57,351 nt of DNA from JACDAV01 sp036556145 (GTDB lineage: Bacteria > Chloroflexota > Limnocylindria > Limnocylindrales > CSP1-4): positions 1 through 57,351 of the forward strand of contig DATBKB010000023.1 of NCBI GenBank assembly GCA_036556145.1. Direction: 5' to 3'. A model generated the notes under the pieces. The model saw nothing but the letters and a program-made list of their open reading frames with translations. It was not told the origin of the DNA and searched no databases. The position numbers and the translations under genes were made by a program. Position 1 is the stretch's first letter. The number at the start of each line of letters is the position of its first letter. Positions 42,846 to 50,614 of the stretch are shown one piece after another.

Positions 42846-43169
42846 GTGCGAAAGTCAAGTATTGCTAAACACTCCAGGGCCGGGACGGGAACACCCCTTG
42901 CCGCGGCCATCGGGCGGGAGCTACGGAAACGGCGACGGGCGCGGGGCTTGACCCAGGCAACGCTCGGCGCGCCGCTCACCCGCGCGTTCGTCTCGGCTGT
43001 CGAACGGGGCCACACCGTGCCCTCGATCGGCGCTCTTGCGCTGCTTACCGACAGACTGGACCTGCGCCTCGACGAGTTTTTTCAGGGGGTCAACGAGCAG
43101 ATGACGGGGGTGTATACTCGCCCCCATGGCTACCACGACCCGAACCAGGCGTCGCGTCGTCGTCGATGA
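42846..43169 (+). CDS. Small XRE-family DNA-binding protein
   Basis: The 107-residue protein has one Cro/C1-type helix-turn-helix (about residues 19-80: AAIGRELRKRRRARGLTQAT, then FVSAVERGHTVPSIGALALL). The N-terminus is basic and the C-terminus (DPNQASRRRR) too. The GTG start has a TAGGCT box six bases upstream and no ribosome site, so it is probably leaderless. Its last 44 bases overlap the XRE-TPR gene in another frame, and the promoter of that gene lies inside its coding region. It may be a repressor of the divergent peptide gene, or a competitor of the larger regulator. Confidence 0.75.
   Translation: MRKSSIAKHSRAGTGTPLAAAIGRELRKRRRARGLTQATLGAPLTRAFVSAVERGHTVPSIGALALLTDRLDLRLDEFFQGVNEQMTGVYTRPHGYHDPNQASRRRR
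43113..43118 (+). promoter_or_regulatory. -10 element of the XRE-TPR regulator gene
   Basis: TATACT, close to the consensus TATAAT, lies seven bases before the ATG at 43126. No Shine-Dalgarno sequence is present (the spacer is CGCCCCC), so the mRNA is probably leaderless. No good -35 hexamer is seen at the usual distance. Confidence 0.7.
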
Positions 43170-44421
43170 CCGCCCCCTCGCCCTGGCGATCGGCGCGCGG
43201 CTCAAGCAGGCCCGGCTCGCGGCGGGACTGACCCAGCAGCAACTGGCCGGGGACCGCTACACCAAGGCGTACATCAGCGCGCTCGAGAACGGCATCGCCA
43301 AGCCGTCGATGGCGGCGCTGAACTACCTCGCCCCCCGGCTGGGGACCACCTCGGCGGCCATCCTGTCGGACCCGAGCACGGCCTGGGCCCGCATCGAGGC
43401 CGATCTCGCCCTCGCATCGGGCGACTGGAGCGGTGCCCTGGACCGCTACCAGGCGTTGCTCGAAACGTCCCAGGAGCGGGCGACCCGCGCCGGCCTCCTG
43501 ACCGGGATCTCGGAAGCCCTGTGCCGCCTCGATCGGCCGGCCGAGGCGATCCGACCTGCCACGCAGGCCGCGGCTCTGTACCGGGAGCTCGGCCGGCCGG
43601 CTGACGTAGCGCGCGCCGAGCTATGGCTTGCGTCGGCCCACAGCCAGCAGGACAACCCCGACGAGGCCCGCGCGCTACTTCGGTCGATTCTCGACCAGAT
43701 CCGAGACGGTCTGGATCTTGGCCCGGACATGAGCACTCGTGTCCTCATCGGCCTCGCGATGCTCGAGTCTTACCAGGGCAAACCCTCGGCCGCGCTTGGC
43801 TACCTCGAGCAGGCGAGAGGAATCGCCGCCGATCTGGACATTCGCCGGCGCGGTGGCCTCATGGCGGCGTTGGCGCAGGCATACCGAGCGGGCAATGATT
43901 TGGAGGCCGCGGTTCGGTCGGCGACGCAGGCGCTAGCGCTGCTGAGGGCCGCGGACGCAAACCTCGAGGCCGGCCTCGTTGAGAACCAGCTTGCTCTCGC
44001 ATACGTGGCGATGGGCAGCCTCGACAAGGCTCGGGACACGGTTCGCCATGCCCGTGCCGGCGGCCGCTCGGACGAGCGACTACAGGCCAACCTCGCCGAT
44101 ACCGAGGCGATGGTCGAGCTCGCCGCCGGCAAGCCGAAGGAGGCGCTCAAGCTCGCCGACGAGGCGATCGCCCTCGCCGAGCGAACGGAGCATTCGAAGG
44201 CGCTCCTCGACGCGCTCGTCACACGGGCCAAGGCCCTCGCCGCGCTCAAGAAGGCCGACGAGGCCGTGGCGACGTTCGAGCGCGCCGCCGACCTCGCCGA
44301 GAAGACGGCGCCGCCGTCACGCCGCCGACAGATCCTCAGCGCCTGGGCGGACAGCCTCGCCGCCGTCGGCCGTCATGACGAGGCCTACGCCCTCGCCCGC
44401 CGCGCCCTCGAGGCGCGCTAG
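43126..44421 (+). CDS. XRE-TPR regulator, RRNPP-like architecture
   Basis: The 431-residue protein has an N-terminal XRE domain (about residues 18-80: IGARLKQARLAAGLTQQQLA, YTKAYISALENGIAKPSMAA), then about 340 residues of Ala-rich helical repeats consistent with seven to eight TPRs (for example ARAELWLASAHSQQDNPDEA, EAVATFERAADLAEKTAPPS). This is the plan of RRNPP receptors, which bind short peptides in the TPR groove. Similar XRE-TPR proteins in Actinobacteria have no known ligand. The adjacent peptide gene makes peptide sensing plausible. Start is leaderless ATG. A winged-helix protein follows 15 bases downstream. Confidence 0.85.
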   Translation: MATTTRTRRRVVVDDRPLALAIGARLKQARLAAGLTQQQLAGDRYTKAYISALENGIAKPSMAALNYLAPRLGTTSAAILSDPSTAWARIEADLALASGDWSGALDRYQALLETSQERATRAGLLTGISEALCRLDRPAEAIRPATQAAALYRELGRPADVARAELWLASAHSQQDNPDEARALLRSILDQIRDGLDLGPDMSTRVLIGLAMLESYQGKPSAALGYLEQARGIAADLDIRRRGGLMAALAQAYRAGNDLEAAVRSATQALALLRAADANLEAGLVENQLALAYVAMGSLDKARDTVRHARAGGRSDERLQANLADTEAMVELAAGKPKEALKLADEAIALAERTEHSKALLDALVTRAKALAALKKADEAVATFERAADLAEKTAPPSRRRQILSAWADSLAAVGRHDEAYALARRALEAR

Positions 44422-44436
44422 ACCGATCCCGTCCCG

Positions 44437-45021
44437 GTGGGCACCTCGGGACGTCGCCTGAACCTATCCCCCATCGGGTTCGACATCGTCCTTGCCCTCA
44501 GCCAGGCGCCCGACGGGCTCCGCCTTGCGGATCTCGCCCACGTCATGGGCTCGCCGGTGAGCTCCGTGCAGACCGCGCTGCGCGGCTTGATTTCCAACCA
44601 GCTCGTCCGGCGTGAGGAAGTCGACCCGCCCCGCTATCTGCTCGCGCCGGATCACCCCGCGCGCGACGAGCTGGCATCCCTTGCGACCGTCCTGCCAGAA
44701 CCGGCCCACGCCATCGGCATCCTCCTGCGCGCCAACCCGGTCGTCGCCTGGGCTGCGGTGGACAGCCTCGGGTTCGTGGCGGCGACGCGCGAGCCGCCGG
44801 CGACGGCGCCGCAGGAAGCCCTCGACAGGCACCTCGGCCTCGTCGCCGGCTCGCGTGACGAGACGCCTATCGTCATGCGGCTGCCGGAGCCGGAGATGGA
44901 CCGTGTGCTCCGCGTCGGCATCGGACTGCGTGCCCGGCTCGCGAAGGCACTGACGATCAAGGGCCGGCTGCCGGCCGTCATCCGCGACATGGCCGAACGG
45001 AAGCGCCCGGCGGCCGGCTGA
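44437..45021 (+). CDS. Winged-helix DNA-binding protein
   Basis: The 194-residue protein has a MarR/ArsR-like winged helix at about residues 8-75 (SPIGFDIVLALSQAPDGLRL, then LAHVMGSPVSSVQTALRGLI, NQLVRREEVDPPRYLLAPDH). The remaining 115 residues (ILLRANPVVAWAAVDSLGFV, then VMRLPEPEMDRVLRVGIGLR) form a mixed fold that I do not recognise, possibly a degenerate ligand or nucleotidyltransferase-like domain. It follows the XRE-TPR gene by 15 bases and is probably in one transcript with it. Confidence 0.65.
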   Translation: MGTSGRRLNLSPIGFDIVLALSQAPDGLRLADLAHVMGSPVSSVQTALRGLISNQLVRREEVDPPRYLLAPDHPARDELASLATVLPEPAHAIGILLRANPVVAWAAVDSLGFVAATREPPATAPQEALDRHLGLVAGSRDETPIVMRLPEPEMDRVLRVGIGLRARLAKALTIKGRLPAVIRDMAERKRPAAG

Positions 45022-45036
45022 CGCCGCCCTCGGGCA

Positions 45037-45056
45037 CCGCTGGAGGCACCCAGCGG
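45037..45056 (+). terminator. Short hairpin after the winged-helix gene
   Basis: CCGCTGG (45037-45043) pairs with CCAGCGG (45050-45056) around a six-base loop, 16 bases past the stop. An alternative 7-bp pair (45021-45027 with 45053-45059) could form instead. The next gene has its own -10-like box, so this may end the regulator transcript. Weak. Confidence 0.35.
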
Positions 45057-45077
45057 CGTTGTGCGACGATCCGTCCC

Positions 45078-46625
45078 GTGACCCGCGACCCGGCGCCCGT
45101 CAGGCCGGCCGACAGACCGATCCTCCCCGCCGCCATCGCCGGCGTCGCCTCGGCGGCCGCCGCGCTCGGCGTCTCGGAGCTCGTCTCCGGCGTCCTCGCC
45201 GGCGCGCCCTCGCTCATCCTCTCGGTCGGCCGGCTCGTAATCGATCTCCAGCCGCCCGGCGCGAAGGACCTCGTCGTGGCGTTGTTCGGGCAGAACGACA
45301 AGCTCGCCCTCGAGATCCTCGTCGTTCTCATTGCGCTTGCCATTGGTGCAGGAGTCGGGATCCTCGCGTTGTCGCAGCCGTCGATCGCCGCGATGGTCGT
45401 CGTGGGCTTCGCGGGACTGGGCTTCGTCGCCGCGCTGCGCGACCCGGCGGCGACGATGACGCTGGCGGCGATCGTCGCCGGCGTCGCCGCGATCGCCGGC
45501 GTCGGCGTGCTCGACCGTTTGACCGCGCCGCTCCGAGCCGTCGACGGACCGACGATGCCCGACTGGCGGCGGCGTGGCTTCTTGCTGCGCGGCGCCGGCA
45601 TTGCGGCGGCATCGGTCGTCGCCGGGTTTGTCGGCCGGTCGCTCCTCGAGCGCCAGCGCGAATCGCCCGGCCAGGTCGTCGGCCGGATCCCGCCGCCGGG
45701 CGAGATCGCGACGCTGCCCCCGGGCGCCGAGCTGCCGGTCGACGGCATCTCGCCGCTCGTCGTCCCGAACGACGACTTCTACCGCATCGACACCGCGCTC
45801 ATCGTCCCGAGCGTCGACCTCACCTCCTGGCAGTTGCGGATCCACGGGCTCGTCGAGCGCGAGACGACGCTGACCTTCGACGAGCTCGTGGCCCTCGGCA
45901 CGTTCGAGCAATACGTGACGATCGCGTGCGTCTCGAACGAGGTCGGCGGCGATCTCGTGGGAAACGCCAAGTGGACGGGCGTCCGGCTGCGCGAGGTGCT
46001 CGACATCGCGGGCGTGCGACCGGAGGCGACGCAGCTGGTCGGTCGCGCCGTCGACGGCTGGACGGCCGGCATGCCGACGGCGTGGGTCATGGATCCCAGG
46101 CGCGAGCCGATGATCGCGGTCCAGATGAACGACGCGCCGCTGCCGCTCGCCCACGGCTTCCCGGCTCGGCTCATCGTGCCGGGACTCTTCGGGTATGTCT
46201 CGGCGACGAAGTGGCTCGGTGAGCTCGAGCTGACGACGTGGGAGGCGTTCAACGGCTACTGGGTGCCGCTCGGCTGGGCGAAGGAAGGCCCGATCCTGAC
46301 GCAGTCGCGCATCGATGTCCCCGCCAACGGCGCGCGGGTCGCGGCGGGACGCTTCGTCCTCGCGGGCGTCGCCTGGGCGCCGGATCGCGGGGTCCGCAGC
46401 GTCGAGGTCGCGATCGACGGTGCGTGGCAGCCGGCGGTCGTCTCGACACCGATCTCGGACGCGACGTGGGTCCAGTGGCGCCTCGATTGGAACGCGACGG
46501 CCGGCGACCACGACATCGCGGTCCGGGCCACGGACGGCAGGGGCGATGTCCAGACCGCCGACCACTCGGCGCCCGCCCCGGACGGGGCGCGGGGTCATCA
46601 CACGATTCGCGTCAGCGTGGCCTAA
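45078..46625 (+). CDS. Membrane-anchored molybdopterin-dependent oxidoreductase (sulfite oxidase family)
   Basis: The 515-residue protein begins with four to five transmembrane helices (about residues 15-150), then a twin-arginine-like segment (DWRRRGFLLRGAGIAAASVV near 160-180). The molybdopterin domain (about 215-400) has TFEQYVTIACVSNEVGGDLV with the Mo-ligand Cys, WTGVRLREVLDIAG and ARLIVPGLFGYVSATKWLGE. The C-terminal dimer domain (about 410-515) resembles sulfite oxidase. It would act outside the cytoplasmic membrane; substrates of this multi-TM subtype are unknown. The GTG has GACGAT seven bases upstream and no ribosome site. Confidence 0.88.
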   Translation: MTRDPAPVRPADRPILPAAIAGVASAAAALGVSELVSGVLAGAPSLILSVGRLVIDLQPPGAKDLVVALFGQNDKLALEILVVLIALAIGAGVGILALSQPSIAAMVVVGFAGLGFVAALRDPAATMTLAAIVAGVAAIAGVGVLDRLTAPLRAVDGPTMPDWRRRGFLLRGAGIAAASVVAGFVGRSLLERQRESPGQVVGRIPPPGEIATLPPGAELPVDGISPLVVPNDDFYRIDTALIVPSVDLTSWQLRIHGLVERETTLTFDELVALGTFEQYVTIACVSNEVGGDLVGNAKWTGVRLREVLDIAGVRPEATQLVGRAVDGWTAGMPTAWVMDPRREPMIAVQMNDAPLPLAHGFPARLIVPGLFGYVSATKWLGELELTTWEAFNGYWVPLGWAKEGPILTQSRIDVPANGARVAAGRFVLAGVAWAPDRGVRSVEVAIDGAWQPAVVSTPISDATWVQWRLDWNATAGDHDIAVRATDGRGDVQTADHSAPAPDGARGHHTIRVSVA

Positions 46626-46632
46626 TGGGGCC

Positions 46633-47205
46633 ATGACGCGCCGCCGATTCATCTTCGATCCGCCCGAGCGATTCGTCGCCGGGACCGTCGGCGAGCCCGG
46701 CGCGCGGACGTTCTTCCTGCAGGCCCGCGACGGCGGCCGGGTCGTCAGCGTGGTGCTCGAGAAGGTGCAGGTGGCCGTCCTCGCCGATCGGCTCAACCAG
46801 CTGCTCGACGAGCTCGAGCGGCGCGGCATCACGCAGGCCGAACCGCTCCGATCGAGCGACTCCGAACCGCTCGACGAGCCGGTCATCGAGGCCTTTCGCG
46901 CGGGCTCCCTGACCCTCGGCTGGGACGGCTCGGACGACCGCGTCCTCGTCGAGGCGCGGGCCCAAAGCGAGGACGACGACGACGAAATGCCCGAAGGTCA
47001 GGTCGCGGCCATCGAGGCCGATGACGACGCCGAGGACGGACCCGATCTCTTCCGCGTCCGGATGACGGCGCCGGCGGCACGGGCGTTCGTCGAGCGCGCG
47101 GTCCGCGTCGTCTCGGCCGGCCGCCCGCCCTGCCCGCTGTGCGGCCAACCGCTCGACCCGGGCGGCCACATCTGCCCGCGACGCAACGGGCACTACGTCA
47201 ACTGA
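46633..47205 (+). CDS. DUF3090 family protein
   Basis: The 190-residue protein starts FIFDPPERFVAGTVGEPGAR and continues TFFLQARDGGRVVSVVLEKV and LADRLNQLLDEL, matching DUF3090. The C-terminus has a zinc-binding pattern, CPLCGQPLDPGGHICPRRNG. The family is widely conserved in Actinobacteria and some Chloroflexota next to a SCO1664-type kinase-like protein. Biochemical function is not known. It precedes that partner here by 19 bases. Confidence 0.9.
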   Translation: MTRRRFIFDPPERFVAGTVGEPGARTFFLQARDGGRVVSVVLEKVQVAVLADRLNQLLDELERRGITQAEPLRSSDSEPLDEPVIEAFRAGSLTLGWDGSDDRVLVEARAQSEDDDDEMPEGQVAAIEADDDAEDGPDLFRVRMTAPAARAFVERAVRVVSAGRPPCPLCGQPLDPGGHICPRRNGHYVN

Positions 47206-47224
47206 GCTTGCCGGCCGAGGTGTC

Positions 47225-47962
47225 GTGAATCCGTTCGACTCGGCGGCCGTCCTCGAGGTCCTGCGCGAGGGCGAGCTCGAAGTGCTCGGTCGGCTCGTCG
47301 CCTCGACGAACCACGCCCTGTACAGCCGCGTCACCCGGCACTGCCCGGACCCTGAGCCGCCGACGATCGTCGACGCCGTCTACAAGCCGATCCGCGGCGA
47401 GCGCCCGCTCGACGACTTTCCGGACGGCACGCTCGCCCGGCGCGAGGTCGCCGCACACGCGGTGTCGGTCGCGACCGGCTGGGCGATCGTCCCGCCGACG
47501 GTGATGCGCGACGGACCGTTCGGCGAGGGCATGGTCCAGCTCTGGATCGACGTCGACCCGAGCGTCGACGTCGTCGCGATGGTCATCGACGACGACGTGC
47601 GACTGAGGCGCGTCGCGCTCTTCGACGCGATCGTCAACAACACCGACCGCAAGGGCGGGCACCTGCTGCCGGTCGCCGGCGGGCACGTGTTCGGCGTCGA
47701 CCACGGTGTCTGCTTCTCGACCGTGCCGAAGCTGCGGACGGTCCTGTGGGCATGGCGCGGCGAGCGGCTCGAGCCTGACGAAGTCGCCGTGCTGGAGCGA
47801 GTGCGCGAGGCGCTCGACGGCGAGCTGGGCGCCGAGCTGCGGGGCCTCCTCGCCCCGGCCGAGGTCAAGGCGACGATCCGCCGAACGGATCGGCTCCTGT
47901 CGACGCGGCGCTTCCCGTGGCCGTCGCCCGGCTGGCCGGCGCTGCCCTGGCCGCCGTTCTAG
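47225..47962 (+). CDS. SCO1664-type PI3/4-kinase-like protein
   Basis: The 245-residue protein resembles SCO1664-type proteins, distantly related to phosphatidylinositol 3/4-kinases. TIVDAVYKPIRGERPLDDFP carries the ATP-contact Lys, ARREVAAHAVSVATGWAIVP follows, VALFDAIVNNTDRKGGHLLP provides the catalytic D-x-x-x-x-N-x-D-R motif and GHVFGVDHGVCFS the metal Asp. In Actinobacteria it is commonly joined by DUF3090 and a histidine-phosphatase-like gene; that third gene is not next to it here. GTG with GAGGTG just upstream starts it. Confidence 0.88.
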   Translation: MNPFDSAAVLEVLREGELEVLGRLVASTNHALYSRVTRHCPDPEPPTIVDAVYKPIRGERPLDDFPDGTLARREVAAHAVSVATGWAIVPPTVMRDGPFGEGMVQLWIDVDPSVDVVAMVIDDDVRLRRVALFDAIVNNTDRKGGHLLPVAGGHVFGVDHGVCFSTVPKLRTVLWAWRGERLEPDEVAVLERVREALDGELGAELRGLLAPAEVKATIRRTDRLLSTRRFPWPSPGWPALPWPPF

Positions 47963-47970
47963 CGCGCTCT

Positions 47971-48666
47971 CTACTCCTCCGCGGCACCGTCCGGTGGTTC
48001 GAGCTCGACGAGGACCGCGCCGGTCACATTGACGAGCTTCGTCGCGCCGGCGTCCACTTCGAGGGCCGGCACCGAGGCGGTCGTCGTGTGGCCGTGCAGC
48101 CAGAGCGGCGGGCGGAGGACGTTCATGAGCCAGCGGTACGCGCGGAAGCCGACGTGGAAGGCGTCTGGCGAGTCGCCCGCGCCCTCCGGGGCGGCGTGGC
48201 TGATCACGAGCAGCGGCCTGGCCCGGCCGAGGAGTCGCCGGGCAAGCGTGCGCCAGGCGATCGAGAACACGTGCAGCCAGGCGAGGCCGCTTCGACGCTC
48301 GTTGTCGCGGCGGCCCGCACCGGGCCACTCGAACCCGGCGATGTCGAGGCCCGCGAGACGGGTCGTGCGGCCGGCGCCCAGGGCTGCCGGCACGTTCGGC
48401 CGGTCCTCCCACGCCCCGCCGCGATCGTGGTTGCCGCGGACGTAGACGAGCGGGGCGCGGAACGCGTCGGCGAGGAACGCGAGCCAGTGCGGCTCGAGAT
48501 CGCCACAGCCGATCACCGCATCGATCGTGCCGAGGGCCCGCCGATTGACCTCATGCTCGAGGGCCGGGTCCTGCTCGTCGGACGCCGCCAGCAGGCGGAT
48601 CGGGCGGCCGTCCCGATCGTCGAACGGCCGTTGATCCGGCCAGCGGAGGCGGACCCGCCGGATCAC
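47971..48666 (-). CDS. Calcineurin-like metallophosphoesterase
   Basis: The 231-residue protein has the metallophosphoesterase motifs in reduced form: LLAASDEQDPALEHE (motif I with Asp, the usual D-x-H replaced by S-D-E), DAVIGCGDLEPHW (GD), VYVRGNHDRG (GNH), LLVISHAAP (GH/S) and WLHGHTTTASVP (GHTH-like). The missing first His may alter metal binding. The GTG overlaps the ParB-like gene stop by four bases. Substrate unknown. Confidence 0.85.
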   Translation of the reverse strand: MIRRVRLRWPDQRPFDDRDGRPIRLLAASDEQDPALEHEVNRRALGTIDAVIGCGDLEPHWLAFLADAFRAPLVYVRGNHDRGGAWEDRPNVPAALGAGRTTRLAGLDIAGFEWPGAGRRDNERRSGLAWLHVFSIAWRTLARRLLGRARPLLVISHAAPEGAGDSPDAFHVGFRAYRWLMNVLRPPLWLHGHTTTASVPALEVDAGATKLVNVTGAVLVELEPPDGAAEE

Positions 48667-49463
48667 CTCGCGGCGTCCTCGGACGGTGTCGCCGGCGGCG
48701 GGTCTGGCCCCTCGGCCGCGTCGGTTGATTCGTGGTGGTCGGCCCGATGGATGTTGAGATGGCGCTCGCCGTCGGGGCTGAGGCGGTTGCCCTGCCCCGC
48801 GGCGCGGAGTGCGCGCGTCCCCTCCAGGGCCGGAGCGAGCGAGGTCGGCCGCTCCCGGGCGCGCTCGCCGGGGCGGACGAGCTCGAGGATGTTTGCATCG
48901 ATGCCGACCTGCCCGTCGTAGAGCGCGGCGCCGACCCGATTGTGGCCGTCGAGGACCCAGTAGTCGTCGCCGTAGCGGATGACGTCGATCGGCGGGAGGA
49001 CGTCGAGGCGGCTCATCGCGTTGCGGATCCGCTGCCAGCGGTTCATCCAGTTCTGGCCGCGGAACGGCTTCAGCGGGAGGAAGTCGCCGCCGCGTTGCGT
49101 CGCGCCCCCGACCGCGGTGCCCCGGATCTCCTCGGGGTCGAGGGTCCGCAACCCGGCCTCGCGCGGCACCGCCCGGCGGGCTTCGGGATGGAGGTCGTAC
49201 AGGTACGGCAGCGGCGTCCGCGACCGCCGGCGCAGCCGACGCACACGCGAGCCTGGACGCTCGTCCCAGCGACGAGCGGCGTGCTGGACAGCCTGTACCG
49301 CGCCGCCGACGGCCCCACCGACCGCGTCGACCGCGGTCTCGACGGCCGCGCCGACCTTCTCCGCGACGCCGGCGGTCGGCTGGTCTGTGTCGTTCATTGG
49401 CTGGTCGGGCTGGGCCGCGTTGGCCGACGCGCCGTCGGCGGGCTTCTTCGTGCGCCTGGGCAT
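48663..49463 (-). CDS. ParB-like (ParB/Srx fold) protein
   Basis: The 266-residue protein has a disordered Pro/Ala/Asp-rich N-terminus of about 80 residues, a basic linker, then a ParB N-terminal-like fold around residues 150-200 (LPPIDVIRYGDDYWVLDGHN, RVGAALYDGQVGIDANILEL). The D-G-H-N-R motif is the nucleotide-binding signature of ParB/Srx proteins. There is no helix-turn-helix or partner ParA, so chromosome partition is unlikely. It is translated together with the metallophosphoesterase, suggesting a shared nucleotide-related job. Confidence 0.75.
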   Translation of the reverse strand: MPRRTKKPADGASANAAQPDQPMNDTDQPTAGVAEKVGAAVETAVDAVGGAVGGAVQAVQHAARRWDERPGSRVRRLRRRSRTPLPYLYDLHPEARRAVPREAGLRTLDPEEIRGTAVGGATQRGGDFLPLKPFRGQNWMNRWQRIRNAMSRLDVLPPIDVIRYGDDYWVLDGHNRVGAALYDGQVGIDANILELVRPGERARERPTSLAPALEGTRALRAAGQGNRLSPDGERHLNIHRADHHESTDAAEGPDPPPATPSEDAAR

Positions 49464-49519
49464 GGCCACAGTTTCGGTCGAGTGGCCCGAAGGCGCTGCC
49501 GGGACCCGGTCGAGCGCGG

Positions 49520-50614
49520 CTAGGCGCGGATCTCCTGGCGCATGAAGACGACATACGCCGCGCCGAACATGACGCTCGTGAGCGCGATGAGCCCAACCAC
49601 CTGCGGCCCGACGAGCAGCAGGCTCTGGTCGATCGACAGCCTCGACGCGAGGTACCGCCGGGGATCCTGCGCCTGGATGATCTCCTCGATGGTCGCTGGC
49701 GTGAATGCGCCGCTGGCGACCGGATCGACCGGGATCAACAGGACCCGCGACGCCTCGGTGTAGAGCGTGTGCGGCGAGAGCCGCTTGATGAAGTTCTGCG
49801 TCTGCGCGGCGCGGATCTGCGCCTGCACCTCTTCCTCGGTGAACGCCTGCGGCGGGATCGGCGCGATGAGGTTGGCGAGGAACTCCAGCAGGAACAACGA
49901 TCCCAGCAGCACGGTCAGGACCCACACGCCGAAGCCGATCAGCGCGGATGACGCGGCTCGCCGCAGGGCGACCGAGAGCAGCATCGCAAACGCCAGCCAG
50001 AAGCCGACGTAGATCACCGTGAGCACGACCCAGGCCGCGATCCGGAGGATCTCGCTCAGCTCCGGGGCGAAGCCGAGGCGGGCGATGCCGAAGCCGCTGA
50101 CGAGCAGGACCATCGCGACGAGGGCAATCGTGATCACCGCCAAGCCGGCCACGAACTTGCCGTTGATGACGTCGTCGCGGTGGATGGGCTGTGAGACGAG
50201 GCGAGGCAACGTTCCCTCGCTCCGTTCGACATTGACGGCGTCGAAGCCGAAGGCGATTCCGAGCAGCGGCGCGAACAGGCCGACGAACGTGTCGGCGCGG
50301 AGCCGCTCGAAGTTCTCCGGACCGACGGTGAAGAGCGCGAGGAACACCGACTGGTTCGATGAGATCTGCTCGGCGAGCTCGCGGATGCGCGCGGACGCGA
50401 AGTACAGGGGGACGGCCGCGGCGATGCCGATGACGAAGATCAGCACGATGAAGCGGATGCTCGTCACGTGATCGCCGAGCTCCTTCGCGGCGATGACCCG
50501 CCAGCCCGCGCGGAGGCGCGGCTCGTCGGAGGCTCGCGGCGGGGGCGGCGGGATCAGCCGGGCGACGCGCTCGCGCCAGCCAGCGAGCCGCCCTCGGTCA
50601 GTGGACGCGGCCAT
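49520..50614 (-). CDS. ABC-2 type transporter permease
   Basis: The 364-residue permease has six transmembrane helices, with a first helix near residue 50 (IRFIVLIFVIGIAAAVPLYF) and a large extracytoplasmic loop after it. GIAFGFDAVNVERSEGTLPR and LVSQPIHRDDVINGKF are the conserved ABC-2 cytosolic coupling motif. It pairs with the overlapping ATPase gene (17 bases). The NEW3-domain gene upstream completes the operon. The cargo is unknown. Confidence 0.88.
   Translation of the reverse strand: MAASTDRGRLAGWRERVARLIPPPPPRASDEPRLRAGWRVIAAKELGDHVTSIRFIVLIFVIGIAAAVPLYFASARIRELAEQISSNQSVFLALFTVGPENFERLRADTFVGLFAPLLGIAFGFDAVNVERSEGTLPRLVSQPIHRDDVINGKFVAGLAVITIALVAMVLLVSGFGIARLGFAPELSEILRIAAWVVLTVIYVGFWLAFAMLLSVALRRAASSALIGFGVWVLTVLLGSLFLLEFLANLIAPIPPQAFTEEEVQAQIRAAQTQNFIKRLSPHTLYTEASRVLLIPVDPVASGAFTPATIEEIIQAQDPRRYLASRLSIDQSLLLVGPQVVGLIALTSVMFGAAYVVFMRQEIRA

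Noticed and set aside
48663..49463. Chromosome partition ParB with parS sites
   Set aside because: No helix-turn-helix domain, no ParA neighbour and no parS-like palindrome were seen.
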